A stretch of 64,000 nucleotides of DNA from Podocnemis expansa (GCA_007922195.1 ML681971.1:21034042-21098041), one strand, 5' to 3'; counted from the first letter of the stretch, positions 12,147 to 23,610 are shown. Translations and numbers: made by a program. Notes: generated from the letters alone by a model not told the origin.

Positions 12147-12354
12147 AAAGGGGCAGCCATGTTTGGCTAGTTCAGTAAAACAAACCAGGAGTCCTGTGGC
12201 ACTTAAAGACTAACAAATATATTTATTTCATGAGCTTTCGTGGGAGAAAATCCCACTTCAAAGCATCTGACGAAGTGGGATTTTCTCCTATGAAAGCTCA
12301 TGCAATAGATACATTTGTTAGTCTTTATGTGCCACAGGACTCCCTGTTTGTTTC
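12147..12354. repeat. Penelope-like repeat, head-to-head inverted pair (copy B)
   Basis: The minus-strand half (12147-12258: ...gccatgtttggctag...caggagtcctgtggcac...tgagctttcgtgggag) meets a plus-strand half (12259-12354: caaagcatctgacgaagtgggattttctcctatgaaagctc...gtgccacaggactccctg). Together they form an imperfect palindrome of about 200 bp. The plus half contains GCAT-CTGACGA-hairpin-GAAA-GCTC-ATGC at 12263-12303. Confidence 0.8.
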
Positions 12355-13126
12355 TCTTGATCTGTCAATTTTGCATGATGATGGCAGAGTGTTATAATAA
12401 ACTAAAGTTGCTCTCTCCCCCACAAAAGAAACAATATTTTCAAAATGTTGTGGACCCAATTCCCATTTGCAATAAAGGCCCTTTACACTACTTTGGCAAT
12501 GCCTTGAAGTGGGCATTTACACTCACTTTAAGGCCTCTTTACGACTTCTGAAGCTGTATAAACAAGAAACAGGAATAATTGAAGCACATACTGTACACAA
12601 ATTGCTGAAAACCATGCAGGGCATGGGGCAATGGGTGAAGGTAACTTTTTTACTGTTTCTTGCTTTGCCAAGGACTTTCCTTAAATCTGGTTAGAAGCAG
12701 AACAGAAAGGGCAGCTAGATACAAGTCATATGACAGCATTTTGTAACCAACCGATCAGGTCCAGTTTACTGACTCTTGGTACACTTCTCTATCAAGGAGT
12801 GGGTGAGGAAAGACATACTTCTTGTTTTCTGAACAGACAGAGAGCCTGACCCGCTTTCAATAGCACTTCACACACTACATGTTTAGGTCAGCTGAGCCAG
12901 TGAAGAGGAACTATCAGTTTTGGATAATGCCCAGTCCCTCCCAAACATGGTGGAATCACTTCCGTGCTGGTAACTAGGCTATTAATCCATTTTTGTCACA
13001 TCTGTGGAAATAGGTCTTGTTTCAATTGCTGCCAAGCCCGAGCCTGGCACATTACCTCTGCTTCCCAACCTGCAGTAGGAGCCCTAAGAAAAGCACAGCC
13101 GCTGCAGTGAAATGCTACATCCTCAC
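12355..13126 (-). other. KSR1 intron remainder, no feature recognised
   Basis: No gene, RNA or clear repeat was recognised between the inverted repeat pair and the pseudokinase N-lobe exon. Confidence 0.5.
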
Positions 13127-13506
13127 CTGGTAATAATTGCTAAGTGAGGTGGGTGCATGCATGCCCCCATAAAAAGCACCACGTTCTCATGTCGCGTCTG
13201 CCTGTAATTCATCACCTCCTTCTTAAATAGCTTGAGATGGTCCTGATTGTTCCCGTCAATCTCCAGCAGCCTGATGGCCACCTCTCCGTGCCATTTTCCC
13301 CTGTAAACCTTCCCCCACCGTCCCTGGCCGATGGGCTCGCCCAGCTCAATCTGTTCAAAAGGAATGTCCCACTCCTGCAGGTAGACACTGGTCTGGCTGG
13401 CCTTGCGAGAGATCATCCCCCTCCAATGTGGCCACTTGCTGGGTAAATCATCTAAGGCGTCCTCATCATCCTCTGGTTCTGATTTATTTGTTTCTTGTTC
13501 TTCAAC
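13127..13506 (-). CDS. KSR1: KSR1 exon, acidic linker and N-lobe of pseudokinase domain
   Basis: The 380-nt exon carries the acidic [19 protein letters not shown], then [20 protein letters not shown] and the kinase N-lobe. The glycine loop reads [15 protein letters not shown]. The VAIK lysine position is arginine (GEVAIRLLE), the substitution that marks mammalian KSR as a pseudokinase. The C-helix segment includes [20 protein letters not shown]. It ends HLAIIT plus AG of a split Ser. Acceptor ttgcaaacag/gtt, donor ttaccag/gtgagg. Confidence 0.97.
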
Positions 13507-14456
13507 CTGTTTGCAAATCAAAAAGCAGGCTGGTGGGTAGGGGCTGAACAACAGTAATACGAGTTCCACCTGGTGGCTGGTAACTAACCTCTTAGCCCAA
13601 TGTATATTTGTATTCCTCTCGTCAATATGAATCCCAAAGATGTTTGATGATGGGTGAACTGGAAGGGCTCAGCTTGTAGGTTTGACCTAGCTAAACACCC
13701 AGAAATCTAGACAATCATCTTAACATCCCACAGCTGCGAAGTCCAGCTGGGAAGGCTGTGAGAATAACCTCTCACAGTATCACAGGACTTCTGGGTGGAG
13801 CTAAAGGGCTCAATCCAGGGGGTTCTAATATAGGGCTGAGTACCTGGAACTAAATGCTGACTTCTGCAGGATTTCTAAGTATGCAGCACCTCTTAGGACT
13901 TGCAAATGCTATGTAAAGATGATTTGCAAAAAGGAGAACCAAAAACTTCAAACCTGAGAACCATGTCTCATTTGAGTTTGGAGCAAGAGTCTCATTTAGG
14001 GTCAGATCCAAAGACCAGTGAAGTCAGCTAAAGGACTCCTACTGTTTATAGGATATCTATGTAGTATGTTCAGATTTAGAAGAAACGTTTTACAAAACGG
14101 TTTTAAATTTGTTCCGCAAACCAAATGTGCCTCTAACAATCATTGCCATCAGAGGCTTTTTCTAGATGAAAACTCTAACTCCAATACTGATGCTAAATGG
14201 TCACACAAGTCACTGAACACAGAACAAATAGCAAAACAGCCATAACTTTAACTGGAAAGAGTATAGCTAATAAGCAGGCAAGTTATGAAGCCAGGTAAAA
14301 ATACCCAAATGTTTGCAGTTAGGCATTAACAGTCAGTTTACCAAAGGAGATATTTTGTAGCCGAGACCTCGATTTCATTACACAACAAAGCAATGCTTTT
14401 CAGTGCTCATATCTTGAAGAGCACAGCATTACTATTTAGCTTTTAATATTGCCTAC
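13507..14456 (-). other. KSR1 intron, no feature recognised
   Basis: The intron is 0.95 kb. Short open frames only; no domain or repeat recognised with confidence. Confidence 0.5.
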
Positions 14457-14505
14457 CTCAGCATCGGGCTCTTCGACTCCGTCTGTGTCCAGCTGTTCAT
14501 CAGCA
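14457..14505 (-). CDS. KSR1: KSR1 exon, acidic linker
   Basis: The 49-nt exon completes a split Asn and encodes ADEQLDTDGVEEPDAE, an acidic stretch matching in character the EAEAEEPEAGKSEAE region of mammalian KSR1. It leaves phase 0 into the exon that begins [17 protein letters not shown]. Acceptor tttctcttgatag, donor gctgag/gtaggc. No folded domain is expected here. Confidence 0.85.
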
Positions 14506-17144
14506 CTATCAAGAGAAAATGGGTTTACACTGAAAATATGAAGGCACATGGATTCAGACTAGGAAGCGGGGCCACTCCTTAGATTTTCAGTGCTACTGAC
14601 AGATTTGAGAAGGGAAACTAGAGGCTACAGTATCAATGTACCACATCAGAGGACGGCTTTAGATTCTCATGTTAGCAGACAGGGACCTTCAGAAGACAGA
14701 CTTCAGATGTGCAACTGAAACACCCCTAAGGCCTATTCTACACTTTGAAGAAAAGGGCTTGTTATTGTGGCAAAAGGAAAAGTTAAAGTGGTAATCCCCA
14801 AACTCTAAGTTGTGCCCACATCCTTACTCTTAATATCATCTGCTCAAACGCTCCCAGGTACCACAGTTGGGAGCTGGGTCTGGGCCAGTCAGGGCTGTGC
14901 CTGGGGCCAGGCCCAAAGGCTGGGACTGGGCCTGAGGGCCAGTTTTCCTACTCCCCACCCTCGAGGTTGGCTGGTATGGGCCCCCATCAGACCGCCCAAA
15001 TGTTCTTCCATACAAAGTGGGGGCTGTTTAGGGACCCCAAGTTAGAGGCACAGAAGTATCTTTAAAAAAAGCTATGAGAGTCTTTGAGGATTGCACAAAA
15101 ACTGTGGGCTAGTTTCTCCAAGTCATATATGTCAGACAAAAGGCAAGACAGAGTTCACTTGATGCAATGGGCTATATAAGTTACTACCTCAGCTTCCTGT
15201 CGCCACATTTCAGTGGTGCAAAGGGTAACAAGCACAGTGCTGTATTCATCCTCAGTGTAACCATAATGGAGTACTAACAGAGACGATTCTGGCTCACTAG
15301 GGTGAGTCTCACTAACTAGGTCTCTGATCCAGGCTTCTAGTTGCCTACATAAAATATTATGTTGTTCCATCCATGTAGACCAGCTTGTGTAAATGCATAC
15401 AGCATCAGAATTCAGTGCTAAACGTAGTCCCTTTAAGGCTCCCCTTCTGAACTTCCTCTCCCCAGAATGGCCCAGGAAGCCTTGTCTTCCCTTTTCATAC
15501 GAAGCCACAGAAGAGTCATCAGTAATTCTATCTTTTATTACTCCTCCTCTAGGCTGTCATAGACCATTAATGCTTTGGTATGGTTAGGGACTGCATAAAC
15601 TAATGTAATAAACAGCAAAAAGGAACTGGCTTGTAGGGCACCCAGTGCAGCACATGCGGGAGGGAGAAAAAAAAACCCAAAACCTCCAACAAGTGAGGGC
15701 TGGAAAACAAAAATCAGTCAGATTTGGATCAGACTCTTAAAGGTTCCATTCCAGCTCAACCCACTTCCCAAGAGTCACCCGTGTTAACCTTTCGATTTAA
15801 TTTTCTGTGACAAAATCCACACTGGAATTGGAGGGGATAAGGACCAACCCTGTGCACAAGCGACCCCTGCCAACCCCCACTTACAGAACATGCTACAGGT
15901 GGAGATGACCTTAAAGGGAAACCAGGCATCTCAAAACGTCTCTCCTCCCACTCAGAGCCCCTGGGGAACAGTGTTGCAGAAACCTTCTACTACATGGGAA
16001 GAGCCCGAGTCTCTAGGGATTGATCTGTATCTTCCCCTTTACTATTGCAAGGCAAACCCTAAAATTGTGGCAAGAGAGTGGGTGGGAGGGAAGAACTGGC
16101 TCAGAGGCAGCCTTAAGGAAACCCTGGTTGCTGGACATTGATACCTCTAACACAGCCCAGAGCTGGAGCCCAGTGAAGTGGGAGAGCCTGGGCTCCCCTA
16201 ACAACCTCCCCTTGTTAAGAAGGGCATGAGAAATCTCACTGCTAGACTCTCCCTGTGGGGAATGAAGTGAAGGGTGACGACTCCTGGGAACCCCTGGTTG
16301 GGATGGACACCCAGAGGGGTTAATAGGCAGATCCCATATCTTCTCTGGCACCCTGTCACAGTGGGGAAAGATAATACTGATTGTTGACCTGACTGGAGGT
16401 TGGGTCAACCCTCATCAAAAGGCAGAGAACCTGGGAGTGCATGTGGGGAAAGAGTAGAGTCTGGTGAGAGGCCTGACCCCTTGACCATTAGGCAATGCCA
16501 CCAGCAAACATGGTCCATCATATGACATTTGCCTCATGATAATTTTCTACAGCTCAGTCTTTCAGGATTACTGGGGAATAATTATTAATAAGGCTGGTCA
16601 AAAAATATTACACGGAGCTTTTTTTTCTTGCTATCAAAAAAACTAAATGCCTGAAAAGAGAAACAATTCAGCCACAAACTGAAATATTTTCATTTTTGAC
16701 CAACATGTTTCAATATTAGAATTTCTGCCTCAAGGGGGTTAAAAGCAAAAGATTTCTGTAGAAAATGTAGATGAAAAATATTGACACACACACACTCACT
16801 CCAGTTTTCAGTGAGGGACCTCTCCCCTCATTTTTTGAGACTCTCTAATGATTAAAAACAAAAAAAACTATGGTGCATTCTGGGATTTTTTCATCCAAGT
16901 GCTTCATTAACATTAGTTAAGCCTCACAAGACCACTGAGAGTGAGGTAAGCATCAAACTCTCTTTAGTACTGCTAATCTTGCAAAATGTACGTGCTTTCC
17001 CCAAAGTTGCACAAACAATCTATGGCAGAGCTCAGAATGAAACCCAGATGTCCTGGCTAGTAGCCTACCACTCTGATCACTCTACAAAAATATCAACTTT
17101 CCAGTTTGCTTTGAAGAAGAAAGGATAAAGAACTTAGTGCTTAC
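14506..17144 (-). other. KSR1 intron with weak repeat content
   Basis: The intron is 2.6 kb. A MIR-like segment is likely at about 16900-17095 (cctcacaagaccactgagagtgaggtaagc...ggcagagctcagaatgaaacccagatgtcctggc). Open frames of 117 and 131 codons at 15155-15508 and 16013-16408 show no recognisable domain. Confidence 0.5.
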
Positions 17145-17199
17145 TTAGTGTCCTCAGCTGTTGCAGGCGGCTGTGTTACTTGTGAGGGGCTGGGAACCT
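17145..17199 (-). CDS. KSR1: KSR1 exon, divergent linker
   Basis: The 55-nt exon encodes EVPSPSQVTQPPATAEDT, a disordered linker. It sits where mammalian KSR1 has a longer DISAFAHAAPL-type segment and shows little identity to it. Placement rests on phase (enters phase 1, leaves phase 2), a good acceptor (gtttttctttag) and donor (taa/gtaagc), and position between firmly identified exons. This is one of the two least conserved exons. Confidence 0.8.
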
Positions 17200-18964
17200 C
17201 TAAAGAAAAACAAACAAAAATTTTGCAATATGATCCATGTGTTTTGTACTTAATTCCTTCAGACCACTCCTATGGATTTTTCTCTCATCCAGACACTACA
17301 CAAGCAGGTATATTACATCCTGACACTTCCACACATTAAGTCAATTCTGAAGAACAACAAGCACAGGGCTATCTATGGGCATTTATGTTGATTCTGATTA
17401 TTTTCCTATTCAATTATTTCCTAAAATACTAAGTTAGCAAATAATGAGTTGAATAATTCATTAATCCTATCAAAATGTACACAGATGTACTTAACTTTCA
17501 GAGGCCAGTAGTGCTACTTGTGCTGGAAGTTCAGCACATGCAGAAGTATTTGCAGAACTGGAGCCAGCCTCTGACAGACAGTTTCATATAGCTTCTAATC
17601 ACGCCTCCCATGATGCTGATTATGAAACATGCAATCAACTGCTTTACCCATGTGGCTCATCAGCACCACTCAGTGTTGATTTGATTTATGTCACCCATTT
17701 TCTATAGCAATCCCACAGGTATTATACAAGCCCAACCCACTCAGTTAATCTGAATTTAAACTAGATTTCAAGCAACTCTTATAAAGAGTACCATTTGCCA
17801 AAATAAGATACTCAACTAAATCAGGAGTTACAACATCCTATTCTTCAGTTTGCTTCTCATTACAGGACCTCAAAGTGATTTACAGATACCTCTGCAAAGC
17901 AGGGAAGTACCAGCAGCACCCACTTTACAGAAGTGGGCACAAAGTATGTCTACACTGCAATCACAGGGGGTGAGTGAAGTATGTGTACACATAGCCGAAC
18001 AAGCGCCAATGTACATGGTTCTTGTAATGAATTGAGGCTGTGGCCAGGTGAGTGGTATAAGTTGGCCCAGAATCGTAGTTAAGTATTGGGCACGTGATCC
18101 ACACTGAAATCTGTGCTGATGTGGCTTCATTGTTCCATTACCCAATGCAACTGATTTAAAACTAGCTCAGGTACGTCTACACAAGGTGTGATCAAGGAGC
18201 GACACAGCCATATGCTGAGGGAACACAACTTATTGCTACAATCCTGCATCCTGGCAAGGGGTCAGACAACGACACTTGTGGTCCCTTCTAACTCTCTGGC
18301 TCTAGGATATTACAAAAATTAGATCTTAAGATAAATATTCAGGAAAGGGACCGCTCCAGTGAATGGGATGGGTGGGAAGGCTTTGAGAACTCTCACAGTT
18401 AGGTGAGACACACTGTAAAATGCATTATCTAGTGAAGGCCCTATTTTAAAACAAACAAAACCTCTGAACAAGACTCAAAGGAATAAGGTGAATGTTTAAA
18501 TAGCCCTATTGATGGTAATGTACTAACTTTTGCATCTTCTAGAAGAACAAAACTTAAAATCAGCTCCACCCCAATAGGTATTGAACCCAAAGTGTATGAG
18601 CAGAAGAAGCTACATTTTTAAACCCAGATCCTCATATGCATCCAGTTATATACCACCTAAGGACATGGCCCACCAGCTCTGAAAACAGGGATAATTTTTC
18701 CAAAAGATTATTAATCTGGTACACCAACTCCCATCTCAAAAGTCTCCTCTGTTTTAGTTAAACATGTCATCAATTGTACATTAAAAATAAATAAGGAAAA
18801 TCACTCATTAGGAAAGAATGGCTTAGTGTTACCATTTCTCATGTCAACATTCAGCTTTGGGGGGGGGGGAGCAGAAGCATTTTAAAAAGCAGGAGATTTT
18901 AAAATAGTTTAATTTGTGCAGAAGTGGCACAAGCTGCTTATTAGAATTAAAGCAATGAACTCAC
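17200..18964 (-). other. KSR1 intron with SINE and CR1 tail fragments
   Basis: The intron is 1.8 kb. It holds a MIR-like fragment near 17855-17945 and a CR1-like 3' tail near 18245-18310 (cctggcaaggggtcagac...gtggtcccttctaactctctgg). A G10 tract lies near 18860. No gene was recognised. Confidence 0.5.
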
Positions 18965-19006
18965 CTGGGAAGACAAACTGTTGTCTATGCTGAATGTAGT
19001 AGGCAG
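18965..19006 (-). CDS. KSR1: KSR1 cassette exon (B-KSR1-type 14 residues)
   Basis: The 42-nt exon is exactly 14 codons long and is phase 1 at both ends, so including or skipping it keeps the frame. It encodes AAYYIQHRQQFVFP, close to the AAYFIHHRQQFIFP insert I recall from mammalian KSR1 isoforms, including brain-enriched B-KSR1. It ends in a second FxFP motif (FVFP) and directly follows the exon that ends in FNFP, so inclusion gives two tandem candidate ERK-docking motifs. Acceptor gtataaag/ct is weak in pyrimidines, in keeping with regulated inclusion; donor cccag/gtgagt. Confidence 0.92.
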
Positions 19007-21400
19007 CTTTATACATAAAAAAAGGATAGCAAAAATCACCAGGAAATAATAAAACAAACAAGTTAAGAATGTCAAGAGATAGCATCAGCAAATGCCCCAT
19101 ATTCATTCAGTAAATTAGTCCCAACTCATTGTTTGTGCAACAGATTAGTAGATTAATTACCAGCCAACTCAGTGGGAGGATTTCAGCACATGCACATTCA
19201 GAAGACTGAAAAGGATGACAGACAAAACGAAATCATCAGGTGAAAGCTGAGGTACTGGTAACAAGTGTGGTCGGACAGGAGGCCAAGAACAGTGGTTAGT
19301 ACCTTGGCTGGTGTACATTGGTGCTTGGAATCAATAAGCCTAAAAGCACTTTATTCTACAGATGGGGAAAGAGAGGCAAACTGACTTATGTTCTTATGGC
19401 TCTGTCTGCCAGGCCACACTGCCCTTCCCTTGTCTTCAGTGGAATTATGTCGACTTGCACCAGCTAGAGATCCAGCCCTTTCACACTTCTTGTTGTTAAT
19501 TTTATTCCAATGAATTAACAAGCAGGTTTCTGGTTTGCAAAACTCACTTATCTCCATTTCAGTTATCCCTTTGTCTCGGCTATACCAACGAACTTTGCAT
19601 TTAAACCAACAGCTTCCACTCTGATAGGTCAAAGACCTGCCAGAAAAATGCAGCTCTCTCTGGAGTAAGAGCACTGCATCTTGTTTAAAAGCATAAAGAA
19701 AGATTTCAAGACAAAAGGAATGAAATCTGACACCAGCAGAGAAGTTTGCTGGCTGTGCAACCCTGACTCCTACAAGAAGTCCATTGGCCTCCTGCTACTC
19801 ATTGCAGAGTGTGTTTTGTGACATACACATATGCTGCAAACACTTCCCACCACAACTGTCGGATCGGCCATTTCAAAAATGGTCCTTGCAGGGGTCTTAC
19901 AATGAACAACATGGATGACCAAGTTTGTTTTTCTGAAGCAGACCTTTGCCCTATTTTTATTTCCAGTCTTCACTATTAATATAGTTGCTCATGATTTCAA
20001 GTCTTGCGTGCGCGCGCGCACACACACACACATATATACTGCAATGCATGGAGAAAACAGGAGACTATACTGATTTTAGTACACTCTTTAAAAAGGTGGG
20101 ACTTTGGAAAGACAAGACCACTGAAGACATGTAAGCATTCCCTGATGAACTTTGCTCCAAAGTAGGTAGTTTTGCTTTCAATACATTTAGTAACCAAAAG
20201 AGGTAAGAGAACCAGCTCCATTTTAAAGGTTTATGCTTTGACTCCTGTAGGCTGATGCAAGCGTGTAGCTTCCTAATATTTAACCACGCACATTTAAGAC
20301 AAAAAGTGAGCCAGAGAGGCACAAGATGTGCAAGGCAGCATAGACCACTAATTCTTGCCCTCTGTTTCACATTAGCGGAGGGGAGACCAGGTTGCCTGGT
20401 TATAGGTGGATACTGGGGAGATGCAGTTACACCTTTGCCCATGTCTCTCTCCCCCAGGTATCCATGGAATCCTGGTCCCACAGCAGGCCATAGGATAGTT
20501 TCTTCATAGGAGTTTTTGAAGGGAGGAAGGGGGGGTAGCCAAAGAACAGCTTCTCTTAGAATGCCATGGAAGCAGAGAGCACTTCCAGTTAGAAACACAT
20601 CAGGTGTTAAGGCTGCTGGAGGCAGCATCCAGAGCCAAGGATTCCCTTTGCAGCTGCCACTGAACAGATGTGCGACGGAGTCGGCCAGTGGTCACACTGC
20701 TAATGAAGTACAGCTGTGCAAAGGCTTAAGTCTTTGTTGACCTTGGAAGTTATGTCTGGTTGTGGAGGTTGAACCTCCAGTGCAAGGAGGGAGAGGGAAG
20801 TTCCACATGGACCCAAGTCAGAAAACACATGCCACAAGGTGGGGAACAGCCTGCTTGGGGGCAGGGGTCTGACCCTTGCTCTGGATCAAAGAGATGCAGA
20901 TCACCATAGGAAGCCTTGCACAAGCCAAGACAGCAAAAGCACAAAGGCTCTTCCCCCTAAATTACTGGGCCAAACACCATGTTACTCTGCAGCTGGTTCT
21001 CCTCCTGGTCACAATCAGCTAATGAGTATCTTAGCCCACCCGCCAATCCAGTGCAAAGATGAGCAGTGACAGAAATTGCCTCCATTTATAAAGCATCATC
21101 CACCCCTGCAGAACCCAGACACATTTGTCAACAGGCCAGGTTCTGGTCGATACCTAGGGTACGACTCATGGACCCCAAAAAAGACAGACACACACAGACA
21201 GACACAGACACACTGCAAAAGCCAAGAGAGTCTCAAGAACCAGAAGCAGTGCCATTCTGCACAGGGAAGGCTGTGTAGAGCCATCCTTGCTGGGTTAAGA
21301 TGGTCCATGGACCATGCTTCTGGACCCTTGGGCACTGCTCAGGAAGTGGGGAGGTGTGCCTCTTCGATGTTCCACAGTTCTCCCCAAACAAACCAGTTAC
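19007..21400 (-). other. KSR1 intron around the cassette exon, upstream side
   Basis: The intron is 2.4 kb. It contains a MIR-like fragment near 19330-19440 and the alternating purine-pyrimidine tract at 20006-20038. A 187-codon minus-strand frame at 20065-20628 has no recognisable domain and is regarded as chance. Confidence 0.5.
20006..20038. repeat. (GC)n(AC)n(AT)n alternating tract
   Basis: Line text gcgtgcgcgcgcgcacacacacacacatatata is a continuous alternating purine-pyrimidine run, a simple repeat that favours left-handed DNA in vitro for this composition class. Confidence 0.9.
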
Positions 21401-21569
21401 CTGGGAAGTTAAACCGGCTGTCCCGCTGGCCCATGGGTGAGGGATTTGGGGGAGGGGTTGCGCTGGGAGGATTGGAAGACTGGAAAGGTGCTGGTGAAGA
21501 TGGTGTGGAGGAGGTTGTAGAAGATGGATTACTGCTGGAGTCTAGAGGGTTGATGGTTGGGGGATGATC
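21401..21569 (-). CDS. KSR1: KSR1 exon, CA4 Ser/Thr-rich linker with FxFP ERK docking motif
   Basis: The 169-nt exon encodes [19 protein letters not shown], a long Ser/Thr/Pro run and [14 protein letters not shown] is the DEF-type FxFP motif through which active ERK binds KSR1 and phosphorylates feedback sites. The exon is entered in phase 0 and leaves one base (G). Acceptor tttgcttgcag/gat, donor cccag/gtaact. A plus-strand reading frame through the same bases is a shadow. Confidence 0.96.
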
Positions 21570-22812
21570 CTGCAAAGCAAGAAAAACCATAGGGTGATTT
21601 GGCTGAGGACAGAGAGTTGCCTAGTGACAAGTCACCCCTCTTTCCCCAAAGCAGATCAGTAAATCACTGTCCCTGCGTGCAAACATCAAGGAGGTAGGCT
21701 TTGCCCATGAGATTTATGGACAGGAAACCAGAAAAGCCATCCAATGGTCTTAGCATTAATGAGAATGAGACACCCAAGGCTCCTAGGCAGCTTTGAAATC
21801 TTTGTGGCTGCTCCCACTCAAGACAATGTGAGAGCTCTCAGTGACCTCAGGTCAAAGCAGGACCAGACACAAGTTGTGTTCTCAGAAACCACAGACACAA
21901 GTTCTTCAGAGACAGTGTGAGAAAAACAAAAAGGGGCCGATGGCCACCAGCTGCTTGGGTGAATGGAAGGGGCTCATTACTGGTAGCCTAATCTAGTTGC
22001 AAACTATCACTTAGACCCAGAAAGATCAAGTTATTAGAAAGCAGAGAGGGATATATCTAGGGGTGTGCGTGACATTTTCAAACACTACTGAGCAGCCACA
22101 CCTCCCATTGAAATCACTGGTGTTTATGGATACTCAATAGCACTCAAAGGCAAGCCCTCTAGATTTTTGGTGATCTTTGTTTTGCTTCAGTTTGGAAGAC
22201 AAAACAAAGAAATAAACCATCCCAGTTTAAAACAGCCTCTAAATCACTTCATACATTTCAACTGTGCTCAGGTTTGCCAAATCAGTTTCAAGCATGCTGC
22301 CCAGTTTTGTTTGCAAGGCACCTCCCTCTCATTTCCAACTATGAAGGAGAAATGCAGCTGTGAAGCAAGGGCATTGGACAAATGGCAAAATAATGCTGTT
22401 GATCATTTCCCATTCCGGAGGCCTTCAAACCAGTCAGGCCAAAACCAACAGAACAGTGGTTCTCAATTTTTACACTACACTCTGCCTCCCATTTAACTGA
22501 GATCTTGCTGGAACATATGTGAAGATTCACTATTTCAAAAAAAATATCCAAACTTTTTGTGGGAATCAGATGCTTTTCACAAAAAATTTTCAACTCTTGC
22601 TAAGTTTCCTTTTGATTGCTTTGGTTCTACATTTCAGTCCCCTCACCAAAAGCCACACTGCACTAGTAGAATAGGTCACATGTCAAAACCAAGACACTTC
22701 ACACAGAGAAGTCAAACAAAATCGTGTGAAAAATAATGCAGCTATCACCCCCAGGCTGGCTCACAATTCAGATGCTCCAAGACAGTGATCACGAACTTTG
22801 TTCACTAACTAC

Positions 22813-22919
22813 CTTTTTAGTCAGTGCTTTCGGAAGAGTTCCAAACTGTGGTTCTGCAGGTCTATCCACAGGATTATTAATATCAGAAGGGACAGATTCC
22901 GTCCTCCTGATTTTTGTTA
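22813..22919 (-). CDS. KSR1: KSR1 exon, second 14-3-3 site
   Basis: The 107-nt exon encodes [18 protein letters not shown] and then [15 protein letters not shown]. The serine of RRTESVPS corresponds to the second MARK3/C-TAK1 phosphosite (Ser392 in mouse KSR1), dephosphorylated on growth-factor stimulation to release 14-3-3. It completes the split Leu at its start and ends in phase 0 after Lys-Lys. Acceptor ctgtttag/taac, donor aaaaag/gtagtt. Confidence 0.96.
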
Positions 22920-23026
22920 CTAAACAGGGAGGGAGAAAAAGAAAGAGAAGGGTTTATTCAGAGACATTCTCACTGTGATAACATCAGTGATGAAAGATAA
23001 AATGTTGTGACTCATAGCAAACTTAC

Positions 23027-23088
23027 AGGGAAGGAAAGATATTCTGCAAGCAGGAGCCTCTTTTGTACACTTGTTATGACACTTCAAT
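23027..23088 (-). CDS. KSR1: KSR1 exon, end of C1 domain
   Basis: The 62-nt exon encodes [20 protein letters not shown]. It supplies the HxxC and the terminal cysteine, so the C1 ligand pattern H-C-C-C-C-H-C-C is complete across three exons. It is entered with one base of a split Arg and leaves one base (T) of a split Leu. Acceptor tttcacacag/att, donor ccct/gtaagt. Confidence 0.96.
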
Positions 23089-23189
23089 CTGTGTGAAAGA
23101 GACGAACACATTAAACTACAACTAACTCAGATGGAGCCTTACTAAGTAGGTACTTATAGCCCCCCATTACTGCAGTATCTGAACATGTG

Positions 23190-23332
23190 ACATTTTTAAA
23201 TGCATTTGTCCTCACTTTATAGATGGGAAAGTGAGGTACAGAGTGACTTGACCACAGTCACACAGAAGGCCTGTGGCAGTGGAAGGAATGGAGGTCTCTC
23301 AAGGCCCAAGCTACTTTCTAATCAGTGGATCA
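23190..23332 (-). repeat. MIR-like SINE fragment
   Basis: Text tcctcactttatagatgggaaagtgagg, tacagagtgacttgaccacag, tcacacagaaggcctgtggc and the following ...gaatggaggtctctcaaggcccaagct follow the standard reverse-complement layout of MIR-like CORE-SINEs. Confidence 0.65.
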
Positions 23333-23526
23333 TGTTTACCCCACAATCCCTAGGCAAATGAATCCCCACACAGGATCAGGACCCAAAAGTTATAACAAAC
23401 TAAGAAATAAAGCCAATGTTATTTACATAATGTGTCTCGGAGTTTATAAATATTAATCAAGCAGAGTCATAATGAATAGAATGAAAGGAACCACTCTTCA
23501 GGAAGGGATAAACATTTTGTGCTTAC

Positions 23527-23610
23527 CTGCAGTGCTTGCATTTTACACCAAACATCATGCTTTTCTGACACACATGGCACATCTGAGATAACCAAGATTT
23601 TGTAGAGAAT
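23527..23610 (-). CDS. KSR1: KSR1 exon, C1 domain zinc-binding core
   Basis: The 84-nt exon begins by completing a split Arg and encodes [19 protein letters not shown] and FGVKCKHC. The CxxC pair and the later CxxC are four of the zinc ligands of the atypical C1 (CA3) domain, which binds membrane lipid and is needed for KSR1 recruitment to the plasma membrane on Ras activation. It ends with AG of a split Arg codon. Acceptor gctcag/att, donor tgcag/gtaagc. Length and phase agree with both neighbours. Confidence 0.96.

Noticed and set aside
20065..20628. 187-codon minus-strand open frame
   Set aside because: It lies in a KSR1 intron, has no recognisable domain or repeat family and no splice or promoter support; it overlaps other frames on both strands.
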